Below are positions 27,356 to 35,765 of a DNA stretch of 64,000 nt, in pieces (the first letter of the stretch is position 1; every line of letters begins with the position of its first letter). The stretch lies in contig NZ_JACCBA010000001.1 in the NCBI RefSeq assembly GCF_013409365.1, positions 9,362,001 to 9,426,000 on the forward strand, read 5' to 3'. The translations under genes were made by a program, and so were the position numbers. The notes beneath the pieces are model-generated. The model saw nothing but the letters and a program-made list of their open reading frames with translations, had not been told where the DNA came from and did no database searches. Origin of the DNA: Actinomadura luteofluorescens. GTDB taxonomy: Bacteria > Actinomycetota > Actinomycetes > Streptosporangiales > Streptosporangiaceae.

Positions 27356-28519
27356 TCAGTGCGCGCGAGCGCGGAGCCGGGCCCGGTCGGGCTTCCCGGA
27401 CGCCAGCAGCGGGATCGCCTCCACCAGTTCCAGCTCGCGGGGCGCCGCGTGCGGGGGCATCGTCTCGCGGACGAACGCGCGCAGCTCGGTCAGCTCCGGC
27501 AGGCCGGACGCGGCGGGGACGACGACGGCGGTGACCCGCTCGCCCCACTCGGGGTCGGGGCGGCCGACCACGACCACGTCGCGGACCTTCGGGTGCCGCG
27601 ACAGCACGGTGGCGATCTCGCCCGCGACGACCTTCTCCCCACCGGTGTTGATCACGTCGTCGAGGCGGCCGCGGACGCGGAGCCGGCCGTCCTCGACCGC
27701 GCCGAGGTCCTGGGTGAGGAACCAGTCGCCGTCGCGGACCCCGGCGGTCAGCTCGGGCCGCAGGCGGTAGCCGGTGAACAGCGAGGGGCCGGCGAGGCGG
27801 ATCCGGCCGTCCTCCCCGACCGCGACGCGCATGCCGTCCAGCGGCGTGCCGTCGTAGACGCAGCCGCCGCAGGTCTCGCTCATCCCGTAGGTGGTGAACA
27901 CGCGGGCGCCGCGCCCGCGCGCCTCGGCCAGCAGGCCGGGCGGGGCGGCGGCGCCGCCGAGGACGATGGCGCCGAGCCGCGCCAGGTCGGCGTCGGCGTC
28001 GAGCAGCCGGCGCAGCTGCGTGGGGACGAGCGAGACGTGGAACCCCTCGGCGGCCGCGACGGCGGCGGCGTCGAAGCGGGGGGCGATGACGGGGTCGGTT
28101 CCGGCGACGAGGGAGCGGACGAGGACCTGGACGCCGGAGATGTGGCTGGTGGGCAGGCAGCACAGCCAGCGGTCGCCGGGCCCGGCCTCGATGCGGGCGA
28201 GGGTGCCGGCGGCGGAGTGGCGCAGCGCGCCGGCCGTCAGCTCGACGAACTTGGGGGCGCCGGTGGAGCCGGACGTGGCGATGAGCACCGCCGCGTCGGC
28301 GTCGGCGGGTGCGTGCCCGCCGCCGGGGGAGTGCGGGGCGATGCCGCCGGCCGTCTCGACCGCGTCCGGCGCCAGGGCGTCCAGGAGGCCGCGCAGCGCG
28401 GCCTCGGGCAGGTCGGGGGGCAGGGGGCAGATCGCGGGGCCGCCGTCGAGGGCGCCGGCCAGGGCCTCCAGCAGGCGGGGGCCGGGCGGCAGGACGACGG
28501 CGTGCAGCGGGCGATCCAT
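27356..28519 (-). CDS. menE: o-Succinylbenzoate-CoA ligase
   Basis: The 387-residue product is a short acyl-CoA synthetase. It has the P-loop LIATSGSTGAPKFVELT, YGMSETCGGCVYDG and GRLDDVINTGGEKVVAGEI, plus the C-terminal catalytic Lys in LLASGKPDRARLR. The small size and divergent position from menB identify MenE, which activates o-succinylbenzoate in menaquinone synthesis. The ATG at 28519 (MDRPLHAV) was preferred over the upstream in-frame codon at 28558, which lies in the operator palindrome. Confidence 0.93.
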   Translation of the reverse strand: MDRPLHAVVLPPGPRLLEALAGALDGGPAICPLPPDLPEAALRGLLDALAPDAVETAGGIAPHSPGGGHAPADADAAVLIATSGSTGAPKFVELTAGALRHSAAGTLARIEAGPGDRWLCCLPTSHISGVQVLVRSLVAGTDPVIAPRFDAAAVAAAEGFHVSLVPTQLRRLLDADADLARLGAIVLGGAAAPPGLLAEARGRGARVFTTYGMSETCGGCVYDGTPLDGMRVAVGEDGRIRLAGPSLFTGYRLRPELTAGVRDGDWFLTQDLGAVEDGRLRVRGRLDDVINTGGEKVVAGEIATVLSRHPKVRDVVVVGRPDPEWGERVTAVVVPAASGLPELTELRAFVRETMPPHAAPRELELVEAIPLLASGKPDRARLRARAH

Positions 28520-28545
28520 GATCTCATCAGCGTAGACGACCCCGC

Positions 28546-28557
28546 TGAACGCGTTCA
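28546..28557. promoter_or_regulatory. Men operator: palindrome in the menE-menB control region
   Basis: TGAAC-GC-GTTCA is a perfect palindrome followed by AACG. TGAAC-CT-GTTCAAACG occurs in front of the isochorismate synthase gene at 40264-40280. The core TGAAC-N2-GTTCAAACG is shared, so one regulator probably controls both men loci. Confidence 0.6.
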
Positions 28558-28632
28558 AACGCGGGGCCGGTTGAATGGTGCCCGAGCGCCGCGCCCCCGG
28601 CCGCGGCGCGGTCGCCCCACGGAGAGGAAGAC

Positions 28633-29532
28633 ATGGTCTCGGAGCTGTTCGACGCGGACGCCTGGAAAGAGGTCGAGGGGTTCGGCTTCACCGACATCAC
28701 CTACCACCGGGCCGTCGACCACGGGACGGTGCGGGTGGCGTTCAACCGCCCGGAGGTGCGCAACGCGTTCCGTCCCCACACCGTGGACGAGCTGTACCGT
28801 GCGCTGGACCACGCGCGGATGTCCAGCGACATCGGCTGCGTGCTGCTCACCGGCAACGGGCCGTCGAGCAGGGACGGCGGCTGGGCGTTCTGCTCGGGCG
28901 GGGACCAGCGGATCCGCGGCCGTGACGGCTACCGGTACGCCGAGGGCGAGACCTCGGACACGATCGACCCGGCGCGGGCGGGCCGGCTGCACATCCTGGA
29001 GGTGCAGCGGCTGATCCGCTTCATGGGCAAGGTCGTCATCTGCGTGGTGCCGGGCTGGGCGGCCGGGGGCGGGCACAGCCTGCACGTGGTGTGCGACCTC
29101 ACCCTCGCCAGCCGGGAGCACGCGCGGTTCAAGCAGACGGACGCGGACGTGGCGAGCTTCGACGGCGGCTTCGGGTCGGCGTACCTGGCGCGGCAGGTGG
29201 GGCAGAAGTTCGCCCGGGAGATCTTCTTCCTGGGCGACGAGTACGACGCCGAGGCCGCGCACCGCATGGGCATGGTGAACGCCGTAGTCCCGCACGCCGA
29301 GCTGGAGACGACGGCGCTGGAGTGGGCCCGGAAGATCAACGGCAAGAGCCCGACGGCGCAGCGGATGCTGAAGTTCGCCTTCAACCTCGTCGACGACGGT
29401 CTGGTGGGGCAGCAGGTGTTCGCCGGGGAGGCGACGCGCCTGGCCTACGGCACCGACGAAGCCGCCGAGGGGCGGGACTCCTTCCTGGAGAAGCGCGCAC
29501 CCAATTGGGCGCCTTACCCGTGGTACTACTAG
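28633..29532 (+). CDS. menB: 1,4-Dihydroxy-2-naphthoyl-CoA synthase
   Basis: The 299-residue product is a crotonase-fold MenB: RVAFNRPEVRNAFRPHTVDEL, WAFCSGGDQRIRG, VPGWAAGGGHSLHVVCDL and DADVASFDGGFGSAYLAR, with the C-terminal RDSFLEKRAPNWAPYPWYY seen in MenB. It cyclises o-succinylbenzoyl-CoA to DHNA-CoA. ATG at 28633 follows GGAGAGGAAG. It is divergent from menE and followed by menC and menD. Confidence 0.96.
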   Translation: MVSELFDADAWKEVEGFGFTDITYHRAVDHGTVRVAFNRPEVRNAFRPHTVDELYRALDHARMSSDIGCVLLTGNGPSSRDGGWAFCSGGDQRIRGRDGYRYAEGETSDTIDPARAGRLHILEVQRLIRFMGKVVICVVPGWAAGGGHSLHVVCDLTLASREHARFKQTDADVASFDGGFGSAYLARQVGQKFAREIFFLGDEYDAEAAHRMGMVNAVVPHAELETTALEWARKINGKSPTAQRMLKFAFNLVDDGLVGQQVFAGEATRLAYGTDEAAEGRDSFLEKRAPNWAPYPWYY

Positions 29533-29597
29533 GTGTTCTAGTGCACGGTGTGATCCGGATATGCCGTGATTAGACGGTCAGGTCAGGGGGTCGGCGG

Positions 29598-30548
29598 GTG
29601 CGGGTGTACTCCATCCCGATGCGGACGCGGTTCCGCGGCGTGACGCGGCGGGAGGGCGCCCTCGTGCGGGGCCCCGCCGGCTGGGGGGAGTTCTCGCCGT
29701 TCGCCGAGTACGGTCCGGCCGAGTGCGCCCGCTGGCTGGCCGCGGCCCGCGAGGCCGCGCGGGACGGCTGGCCCGAGCCCGTCCGCGACCGGATCCCGGT
29801 GAACGCGACGATCCCGGCGGTCGGTCCGGAGCGGGCCTTCGAGATGACCCGCGAGTCCGGCTGCCGGACCGCGAAGGTGAAGGTCGCCGAGCGCGGTCAG
29901 ACCGACGCCGACGATCTGGCCCGGGTGGAGGCGGTCCGCGCGGCGATCGGCCCGGAGGGCAGGGTCCGGATCGACGCGAACGGCGGCTGGGACGTCGACC
30001 GCGCCGCCCGGATGATCCGGTCGCTGGACCGGTGGGAGCTGGAGTACGCCGAGCAGCCCTGCGCGACGCTGGAGGAGCTGGCGGCGGTGCGGCGGCGCGT
30101 GGACGTGCCGATCGCGGCGGACGAGTCGATCCGCCGCGCCGAGGACCCGCTGAAGGTGCGCGCGGCGGGCGCCGCCGACGTGGCGGTGCTGAAGGTGCAG
30201 CCGCTCGGCGGGGTCGCGGCGTCGCTGCGGGTCGCGGAGGCGTGCGGGCTGCCGGTGGTGGTGTCGAGCGCGGTGGAGACGTCGGTGGGGCTGGCGGCGG
30301 GGGTGGCGCTGGCCGCCGCGCTGCCGGAGCTGCGGTACGCCTGCGGGCTGGGGACGCTGTCGCTGCTGGAGGGCGATGTCGTGCGCGACCCGCTGCGTCC
30401 GGTGGCGGGGGAGCTCGAAGTGCGCCGGCCGGAGGTGGACGAGGAGGCGCTGCGCCGCTGGGAGGCGCCCGGCGCGTCCTGGCGGAGCCGGGCGCTGGCC
30501 GCCCAGGGCCATCTGGCCGGCCCCGCGGTGGTCGAGGTGGCTCCGTGA
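29598..30548 (+). CDS. menC: o-Succinylbenzoate synthase
   Basis: The 316-residue enolase-superfamily enzyme has the Lys acid/base in CRTAKVKVAE, metal ligands in RIDANGGWD, YAEQPC and AADES, and the second Lys in VLKVQPLGG. It dehydrates SHCHC to o-succinylbenzoate. GTG at 29598 follows the purine-rich GGGGG at 29587. The stop overlaps the menD GTG by four bases. It is 65 bases after menB. Confidence 0.94.
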   Translation: MRVYSIPMRTRFRGVTRREGALVRGPAGWGEFSPFAEYGPAECARWLAAAREAARDGWPEPVRDRIPVNATIPAVGPERAFEMTRESGCRTAKVKVAERGQTDADDLARVEAVRAAIGPEGRVRIDANGGWDVDRAARMIRSLDRWELEYAEQPCATLEELAAVRRRVDVPIAADESIRRAEDPLKVRAAGAADVAVLKVQPLGGVAASLRVAEACGLPVVVSSAVETSVGLAAGVALAAALPELRYACGLGTLSLLEGDVVRDPLRPVAGELEVRRPEVDEEALRRWEAPGASWRSRALAAQGHLAGPAVVEVAP

Positions 30549-32212
30549 ACCCGGCGACCGCGCTGGCGAGCGTCCTGGTCGACGAGCTGCAGCGCTGCGG
30601 GATGACCGACGTGGTGCTGGCGCCGGGGTCGCGGTCGGCGCCGCTGGCGCTGGCGCTGCACGCGGCCGAGGAGGCGGGCCGCCTCCGGCTGCACGTGCGG
30701 ATCGACGAGCGGTCGGCGTCGTTCCTCGGGCTGGGCATGGCGAAGCGGTCGGGGCGCCCGGTCGCGCTGGTGTGCACGTCGGGCACGGCCGCGGCGAACT
30801 TCCATCCGGCGGTGGTGGAGGCGCACGAGTCGGGCGTCCCGCTCATCGTGATCACGGCGGACCGGCCGCCGGAGCTGCGCGACACGGGCGCGAACCAGAC
30901 GATCGACCAGGTGAAGCTGTACGGGACGGCGGTGCGGTGGAGCACCGAGATCGGCGTCCCGGAGAACCGTCCGGGCATGGTGGCGTACTGGCGGTCGCTG
31001 GTGAGCCGCGCGTGGGGGCTGGCGCAGGCGCCCGTCCCCGGGCCGGTGCACATGAACGCGGCGTTCCGCGAGCCGCTGATCCCCGACGGCGACGAGACGT
31101 GGTGCGAGCCGCTGGACGGGGACGCGACCGGCGCGTGGACGAAGGTGCGTCCGGCGACCCCGGGGTCGGTGCTGCACGTTCCGCCGACGCGGCGCGGCGT
31201 CCTGGTGGTCGGGGACGGCGCGGTGAACGTCAAGCGGTACGTGGCGGCGGCGTCGATGGCCGGCTGGCCCGTGCTGGCCGAGCCGAACGGCAACGCCCGC
31301 TACGGCGATCACGCGCTGTCGTCGCATCACTTCCTGCTGGGCGTGCAGGAGTTCGTGGAGCGGCACCGCCCCGAGGTGGTGGTGACGCTGGGCAAGCCGG
31401 GCCTGTCGCGTCCGCTGTTGTCGCTGCTGCGCCGCGCGGAGGAGCACATCGTGCTGGCGCCGGACCTGGCGCACTGGCCCGATCCGGTCCGGTCGGCGAC
31501 GCAGGTGGCGCCCGAGGTCGAGATCCCCGTGGTGTCGGGCGACGACGCGTGGCTGAAGTCGTGGCGGGCCGCCGACGCGGCCGCGGCCGCGGCGGTGGAC
31601 GCCGTCCTGGACGCGGTCCCGGAGGTGAGCGAGCCGCGGCTGGCCCGCGACATGGTCGCGGCACTGCCGGGCGGGTCGCTGCTGTTCACGGCGGCGAGCA
31701 TGCCGATCCGCGACCTGGACCAGGTGATGCGGCCGCGCCGCGGTATCCGGATCATGGCCAACCGGGGCGCCAGCGGCATCGACGGGCTGGTGTCGACGGC
31801 GATGGGCGCGGCGCTGGTGCACAGCGGCCGCTCCTACGCCCTGCTCGGCGATCTGGCGTTCCTGCACGACCAGAACGGCCTGATCATGGGTCCGCGGGAG
31901 CGCCGCCCCGATCTGGCGATCGTCGTGGTCAACAACCAGGGCGGCGGGATCTTCTCGCTGCTGCCGCAGGCGGCGCTGCGCGGCCCGTTCGAGCGGGTCT
32001 TCGGCACCCCGCACCAGGTGGATCTGGAGGCGGTCGCCGGCGCGCACGGCGTCCCGTACCGGCGGCTCACCGCGGCGGCGGACCTGCCGAAGGCGCTGGC
32101 GGGGGAGGGGTTGCGGATCATCGAGGCCCGCACCGACAGGGAAGCGAACGCGGCCCTGCACGCCGAGCTGCGCCAGGCCGCCCAGGCCGCCGTCCGCGAC
32201 CTGCTCGCCTGA
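30545..32212 (+). CDS. menD: 2-Succinyl-5-enolpyruvyl-6-hydroxy-3-cyclohexene-1-carboxylate synthase
   Basis: The 555-residue thiamine-diphosphate enzyme has the MenD N-terminus DVVLAPGSRSAPLALALHA, RIDERSASFLGLGMAKRSG, ITADRPPELRDTGANQTIDQ and MANRGASGIDGLVSTAMG, with the ThDP region GDLAFLHDQNGL and VVVNNQGGGIFSLLPQ. It adds the succinyl semialdehyde unit to isochorismate. GTG at 30545 is coupled to menC. The isochorismate supplier is encoded at 38935-40242. Confidence 0.95.
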   Translation: MNPATALASVLVDELQRCGMTDVVLAPGSRSAPLALALHAAEEAGRLRLHVRIDERSASFLGLGMAKRSGRPVALVCTSGTAAANFHPAVVEAHESGVPLIVITADRPPELRDTGANQTIDQVKLYGTAVRWSTEIGVPENRPGMVAYWRSLVSRAWGLAQAPVPGPVHMNAAFREPLIPDGDETWCEPLDGDATGAWTKVRPATPGSVLHVPPTRRGVLVVGDGAVNVKRYVAAASMAGWPVLAEPNGNARYGDHALSSHHFLLGVQEFVERHRPEVVVTLGKPGLSRPLLSLLRRAEEHIVLAPDLAHWPDPVRSATQVAPEVEIPVVSGDDAWLKSWRAADAAAAAAVDAVLDAVPEVSEPRLARDMVAALPGGSLLFTAASMPIRDLDQVMRPRRGIRIMANRGASGIDGLVSTAMGAALVHSGRSYALLGDLAFLHDQNGLIMGPRERRPDLAIVVVNNQGGGIFSLLPQAALRGPFERVFGTPHQVDLEAVAGAHGVPYRRLTAAADLPKALAGEGLRIIEARTDREANAALHAELRQAAQAAVRDLLA

Positions 32213-32234
32213 GCGGAGATCACCGCACGAAGGG

Positions 32235-32287
32235 CCGACGCCTCCGACCAGTACTTCAACCCTCAAATTACAATGTAAAGGCGTCGG
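32235..32287 (+). terminator. Possible hairpin after menD
   Basis: CCGACGCCT (32235-32243) and AGGCGTCGG (32279-32287) can pair over nine bases, 23 bases after the menD stop. The 35-base loop contains the TTAC-N3-GTAA palindrome, so the element could also be regulatory. Confidence 0.45.
32268..32278. promoter_or_regulatory. Third TTAC-N3-GTAA site
   Basis: TTACAATGTAA followed by AGG, as at the two other sites (12219, 26203). It lies downstream of menD and downstream of the convergent cupin gene, where no promoter is needed for a recognised gene. Confidence 0.4.
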
Positions 32288-32310
32288 GCTGAGAGCATCA
32301 CCCTAATGAT

Positions 32311-32375
32311 CCAGAACAACCACAAAAACCAGCGATCGCACCATCGCACGCACATCGGCCGTTGAGTTCTTCTGG
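32311..32375. repeat. Degenerate copy of the gcvP hairpin arm with GCGATCGC
   Basis: CCAGAACAACCAC (32311-32323) equals 13 bases of the gcvP terminator arm at 5394-5406. GCGATCGC follows at 32332, as it does after the gcvP hairpin at 5409. GTTGAGTTCTTCTGG (32361-32375) is an imperfect complement of the arm, so this looks like a decayed palindrome of the same family between the convergent menD and cupin genes. Confidence 0.55.
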
Positions 32376-32459
32376 ACGAGACCGACTCGCCGACCTGCGG
32401 TTCGTGGGCCTCGTCGGGGAGGGGTGACGGCGCGGACCGTAGGGCCCGCCCGGCGCCCT

Positions 32460-33008
32460 CTATGTCGGCCGAGTGCGGTCGGCGCCGATAGCGACGCCGA
32501 CGATCGTGCAGGGTTCGGTTCCGCGGTTGTACCAGGCGTGCCGGGTGCCGTTCTGGACGAGCACGTCGCCGGCCCGAAGGACCGTCCGCTCGCCGTCGTC
32601 GAGTTCCAGTGTGGCCTCGCCCGAGACGACCAGGACGTAGTCGATGCTGTCGGTGGTGTGCATCCCCGGCGCGCCGGGTTCGTTCGCGGCCATCGCGCCC
32701 GGCATCCGCCGTTCCAGTTCTTCCAGCGCCGCGGCCGTGTCGAGGTCCGCGGGCGGGATCGGCTCGCCCGGCGGCACCGTGTTGATCATGAAGCGTGAGC
32801 CGTCGCGGGGCGGGTACCACGACTCGGCGGGACGCGGTGAGCCGTCGTCGGGGAACGCGGGCCGCTCGTCCCGGCCCCACAGCCGGAAGAACGCGCATCC
32901 CGGCATCAGTTCCGAGGTGATGGGCTCGACGTCGCGATCGTCGACCACGCGGGCCCTGCCCTGCGCGTCGTGCCCGGTGACCACTCGGCGGACGGTCGTG
33001 TACTCCAT
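32460..33008 (-). CDS. Cupin-domain protein
   Basis: The 182-residue product has a C-terminal cupin: MHTTDSIDYVLVVSGEATLE, then RAGDVLVQNGTRHAWYNRG, with two His and Glu-like ligands for a metal. N-terminal part RRVVTGHDAQGRARVVDD is typical of cupins next to TetR or SDR genes. The substrate is unknown; isomerase or dioxygenase roles occur in the family. The ATG at 33008 faces a TetR gene across a 105-base region filled with palindromes, so this gene is very likely the regulator's target. Confidence 0.85.
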   Translation of the reverse strand: MEYTTVRRVVTGHDAQGRARVVDDRDVEPITSELMPGCAFFRLWGRDERPAFPDDGSPRPAESWYPPRDGSRFMINTVPPGEPIPPADLDTAAALEELERRMPGAMAANEPGAPGMHTTDSIDYVLVVSGEATLELDDGERTVLRAGDVLVQNGTRHAWYNRGTEPCTIVGVAIGADRTRPT

Positions 33009-33023
33009 TCGATCATTCCTTAG

Positions 33024-33067
33024 TACGGTGGCGTATGGATACTGCTGCGTATCAATACGCCACCGTA
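33024..33067. promoter_or_regulatory. Large inverted repeat in cupin/tetR control region
   Basis: TACGGTGGCGTAT (33024-33036) and ATACGCCACCGTA (33055-33067) are exact reverse complements. GATAC-TGCTGC-GTATC lies between them at 33038-33053. Each half contains GCGTAT, the half-site of the palindrome at 33090, so at least two regulator dimers could bind. Confidence 0.7.
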
Positions 33068-33089
33068 TCCTCCGTTCCCGGGCCGGTCA

Positions 33090-33103
33090 ATACGCTGGCG
33101 TAT
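33090..33103. promoter_or_regulatory. TetR operator overlapping the tetR promoter
   Basis: ATACGC-TG-GCGTAT is a perfect palindrome 10 bases before the GTG at 33114. The possible -10 TATCCT (33101-33106) overlaps its right arm and would start transcription at about the GTG, so the mRNA may be leaderless and autorepressed. Confidence 0.7.
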
Positions 33104-33113
33104 CCTGTGTCCC

Positions 33114-33671
33114 GTGGTGAACGAGTCGACCCGGCTTTCCGCCCAGGACTGGGCGCGAGCCGCGCTGAAGGCGATCGCGGACGGCGGGCTGGCCGCGGTC
33201 GCGGTCGAGCCGCTGGCGCGCACGCTCGGCGTGACCAAGGGCAGTTTCTACGCGCACTACCGGAACCGGGACGAGCTGATCGCGGCTGCGCTCACGGAGT
33301 GGTCGCGCGGCCACGGTGCGGACGGGCTCGCCGAGTTCGCGGCGATCACCGATCCGGCGCGGCGGCTGCGTGAGCTGCTCACCGTCGTCGTGCAGGCCGT
33401 CCAGCCGCTGGCTCCGTCGGTGCATCTGAGCCTGCTGGGTGATCGCAACGACCCCCGGGTCAGGGACGCGGTTCGCCGGGTGGACCAGGCCCGGTTGGAG
33501 CTCCTGGCCCGTACGTACCGCGAGCTCGGCCTGCCGCCGGACCGGGCGGCGTCGCGGGCGCGGGTCGCCTATGGGGCCATCCTCGGGCTGCAGCATCTGG
33601 CGCAGACCGATCCGGACGCTCCCCGTTCCGCCGTGCTCGCCGACGAGGCGGTCGCCGTCTTCCTTCCCTGA
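33114..33671 (+). CDS. TetR-family regulator of the cupin gene
   Basis: The 185-residue protein has the HTH VEPLARTLGVTKGSFYAHYR (about residues 31-50) and a short helical C-terminal domain. GTG at 33114 or 33117 can serve as start; neither has a Shine-Dalgarno, consistent with a leaderless transcript. It faces the cupin gene, and palindromes with GCGTAT half-sites fill the shared region, so it presumably represses both. The inducer is unknown. Confidence 0.9.
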   Translation: MVNESTRLSAQDWARAALKAIADGGLAAVAVEPLARTLGVTKGSFYAHYRNRDELIAAALTEWSRGHGADGLAEFAAITDPARRLRELLTVVVQAVQPLAPSVHLSLLGDRNDPRVRDAVRRVDQARLELLARTYRELGLPPDRAASRARVAYGAILGLQHLAQTDPDAPRSAVLADEAVAVFLP

Positions 33672-33698
33672 CGGCGGTGCCCGCCGGGGGTCTCCGGG

Positions 33699-34487
33699 TC
33701 AGCCGAGGAGGCGCTCGCGGAGGGTGTCGGTGTCTTCGGTGGTCCAGCCGTGTCCGGAGAGCCACCCGATGGTGCCGCCGTGCTCCTCGTCGATGCGGGC
33801 GAGGAACTTCTCCATGATGGCCGCGTGGGGCTGGTGGGTGTCGGCCGGGCGGGAGTCGAGGTCGGCGGCGTAGGTCTCGCTGGCGCGGAGCCGGCCCAGG
33901 ACGGCTTCGAGGCGTTCGCCGGTCTGGGCGTAGTCGGCGACGATCGCCTCGCGGGTGACGCCGGCGACGTCGAGGGCGAGGGCGCAGACGACTCCGGTGC
34001 GGTCCTTGCCGGCGGCGCAGTGGACCAGCGCGGCCCCGTCGGTGCGGGTCATGACGCGCAGGGCGGCGACGACGGAGTCGCCGCGGTCGGCGAGGTAGGC
34101 GAGGTAGTGGCCGGTCGAGCGGTCCTGCTCGGGGCCGTCGGACGGGCGTTCCTGCCAGGGCAGGGCCTTGGCGACGTCGGCGGCGACGTCGGTGTGGCGG
34201 CCGCCCTCGGCGAACAGCGAGAGCTGGTGGATCGTGACCGACGGCACGCGGGTGAGGGGGCCGGGGCCCTCCAGGCGTACTTCGGCGTCGCTGCGCAGGT
34301 CGATGACGTTCTTGAGGGCGTAGTCGTCGAGGAGGATCCGGACGTCGGTGACCGAGAGGTCCTGGAGGTTGTCGGAGCGCAGGACGCGCCCGAGCCGTGT
34401 GGCGCGACCGTCGGCCGTGGGGAGGCCACCGAGGTCGCGGGCATTGACGGCACCGTCCAGTTCGATCCACCGAGAGTCATCGTCCAT
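33699..34487 (-). CDS. Tyrosine/dual-specificity protein phosphatase (PtpB-like)
   Basis: The 262-residue product has the active-site loop VHCAAGKDRTGVVCALAL (CX5R, Cys about 153) and the leading block NARDLGGLPTADGRATRLGR plus VIDLRSDAEV, characteristic of the Y_phosphatase3 family that includes mycobacterial PtpB. It may dephosphorylate phosphotyrosine or phosphoinositides. There is no signal peptide. The ATG at 34487 follows GGTCACAAGTC; the frame is open further upstream to 34718. Confidence 0.9.
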   Translation of the reverse strand: MDDDSRWIELDGAVNARDLGGLPTADGRATRLGRVLRSDNLQDLSVTDVRILLDDYALKNVIDLRSDAEVRLEGPGPLTRVPSVTIHQLSLFAEGGRHTDVAADVAKALPWQERPSDGPEQDRSTGHYLAYLADRGDSVVAALRVMTRTDGAALVHCAAGKDRTGVVCALALDVAGVTREAIVADYAQTGERLEAVLGRLRASETYAADLDSRPADTHQPHAAIMEKFLARIDEEHGGTIGWLSGHGWTTEDTDTLRERLLG

Positions 34488-34716
34488 GACTTGTGACCCT
34501 ATATGGCTGCCCTGTCCGGACTTTGGCGCAGGGGCCCGGTGTGCCACGGGTGATCGACTTGTCGGATGACAGGGGCGGGTCGTACCGGGACCTGGGAGCC
34601 AGACGGTGAATGGCTCCACAGCGGGGTGACCCGGAGGCCTCACCGTCCGTAGCTTTCGAGGTGCCTTCTTCCGTGCGTTCCGCGCGAAGTTCCGCCCCCT
34701 GCTGAATGGAGTCTCC

Positions 34717-35748
34717 ATGCTCGCGACCGTGTCCGCTCCGTCCCGGCCGTCCGAACGGTCGGTCGGCAGTGATTTCGCGCCGCTGGCGCGGCGCGTCCGC
34801 GGCAGCGGGCTGCTGGATCGGCGGCGCGGCTACTACGCGCGGGTGATCGGGTTGAACCTGGCGGCGACGGCGGCGCTGTGGGCCGCGGTCGCGTGGGCGG
34901 GGGACAGCTGGTGGACGGTCCTGCTGGGGATCCCGCTGGCGGTGCTGTCGGCGCGTACGGCGTTCCTGGGGCATGACGCGGGGCACCGGCAGATCGCGCG
35001 GAGTGCGCGGGGGAACCGGTGGCTGGGGTTGCTGCTGGGGAATCTGCTTCTGGGGATGGGGCACGGGTGGTGGAACGACAAGCACAACCGGCATCACGCT
35101 AATCCGAACCATGTCGGCAAGGACCCCGATGTGGGTGAGGGCGTCCTGGCGTGGACGCAGGAGCAGGCCGAGGGGAAGCGGGGCGCGCTGCGGTGGGTGG
35201 CGCGGCACCAGGCGGCGTTGTTCTTTCCGCTGCTGACGCTGGAGGGCGTGAATCTGAAGGTGGGGAGCCTGCTGTTCCTGCGGGGGCGTTCGCGGCGGGA
35301 CCAGGTTCTGGAGGGTGGGCTGCTGCTGGTCCACGCGGTGGGGTATCTGGCGCTGGTGTTCGCGTTGCTTCCGGTGGGGCAGGCGCTGGCGCTGATCGCG
35401 GTTCAGCACGCGGTGTTCGGGGTGCACCTGGGTGCGGTGTTCGCGCCGAACCACAAGGGGATGGCGATGCCGGAGCCGGGGGAGCGGTGGGGGCACCTGC
35501 GGCGGCAGGTGCTGACGTCGCGGAACGTGCGGGGCGGTGTGGTGACGGACTGGCTGATGGGTGGCCTGAACTACCAGATCGAGCATCACCTGTTCCCGGG
35601 TGTTCCGCGGTGCAGCCTGCGGCGGCTGCGTCCGCTGGTGCGTGAGCACTGCGCGGCGGTGGGATTGCCGTACGCGGAGACGGGGCTGGTGGAGTCGTAC
35701 CGGTTGGCGCTGGGGCACATGCGGGAGGTCGGGGAGCCGCTGCGTTAG
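34717..35748 (+). CDS. Membrane fatty-acid desaturase
   Basis: The 343-residue protein has the three histidine boxes of acyl-lipid/acyl-CoA desaturases: HDAGH (about residue 87), HNRHH (about 123) and QIEHH (about 288), and four membrane segments in two pairs. The QxxHH third box is usual in front-end desaturases, but there is no N-terminal cytochrome b5 domain. It would introduce a double bond into membrane fatty acids. ATG at 34717. It is divergent from the phosphatase gene with about 230 bases between starts. Confidence 0.92.
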   Translation: MLATVSAPSRPSERSVGSDFAPLARRVRGSGLLDRRRGYYARVIGLNLAATAALWAAVAWAGDSWWTVLLGIPLAVLSARTAFLGHDAGHRQIARSARGNRWLGLLLGNLLLGMGHGWWNDKHNRHHANPNHVGKDPDVGEGVLAWTQEQAEGKRGALRWVARHQAALFFPLLTLEGVNLKVGSLLFLRGRSRRDQVLEGGLLLVHAVGYLALVFALLPVGQALALIAVQHAVFGVHLGAVFAPNHKGMAMPEPGERWGHLRRQVLTSRNVRGGVVTDWLMGGLNYQIEHHLFPGVPRCSLRRLRPLVREHCAAVGLPYAETGLVESYRLALGHMREVGEPLR

Positions 35749-35765
35749 GGCGGGCTATGCTCCGG

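Noticed and set aside
29723..30544. Upstream extension of menD through menC
   Set aside because: This is the wrong frame of menC; MenD starts at the GTG overlapping the menC stop.
35757..35765. Upstream ATG for the Nei2-type glycosylase
   Set aside because: It would place residues before the catalytic Pro2-Glu3, which must be at the N-terminus.
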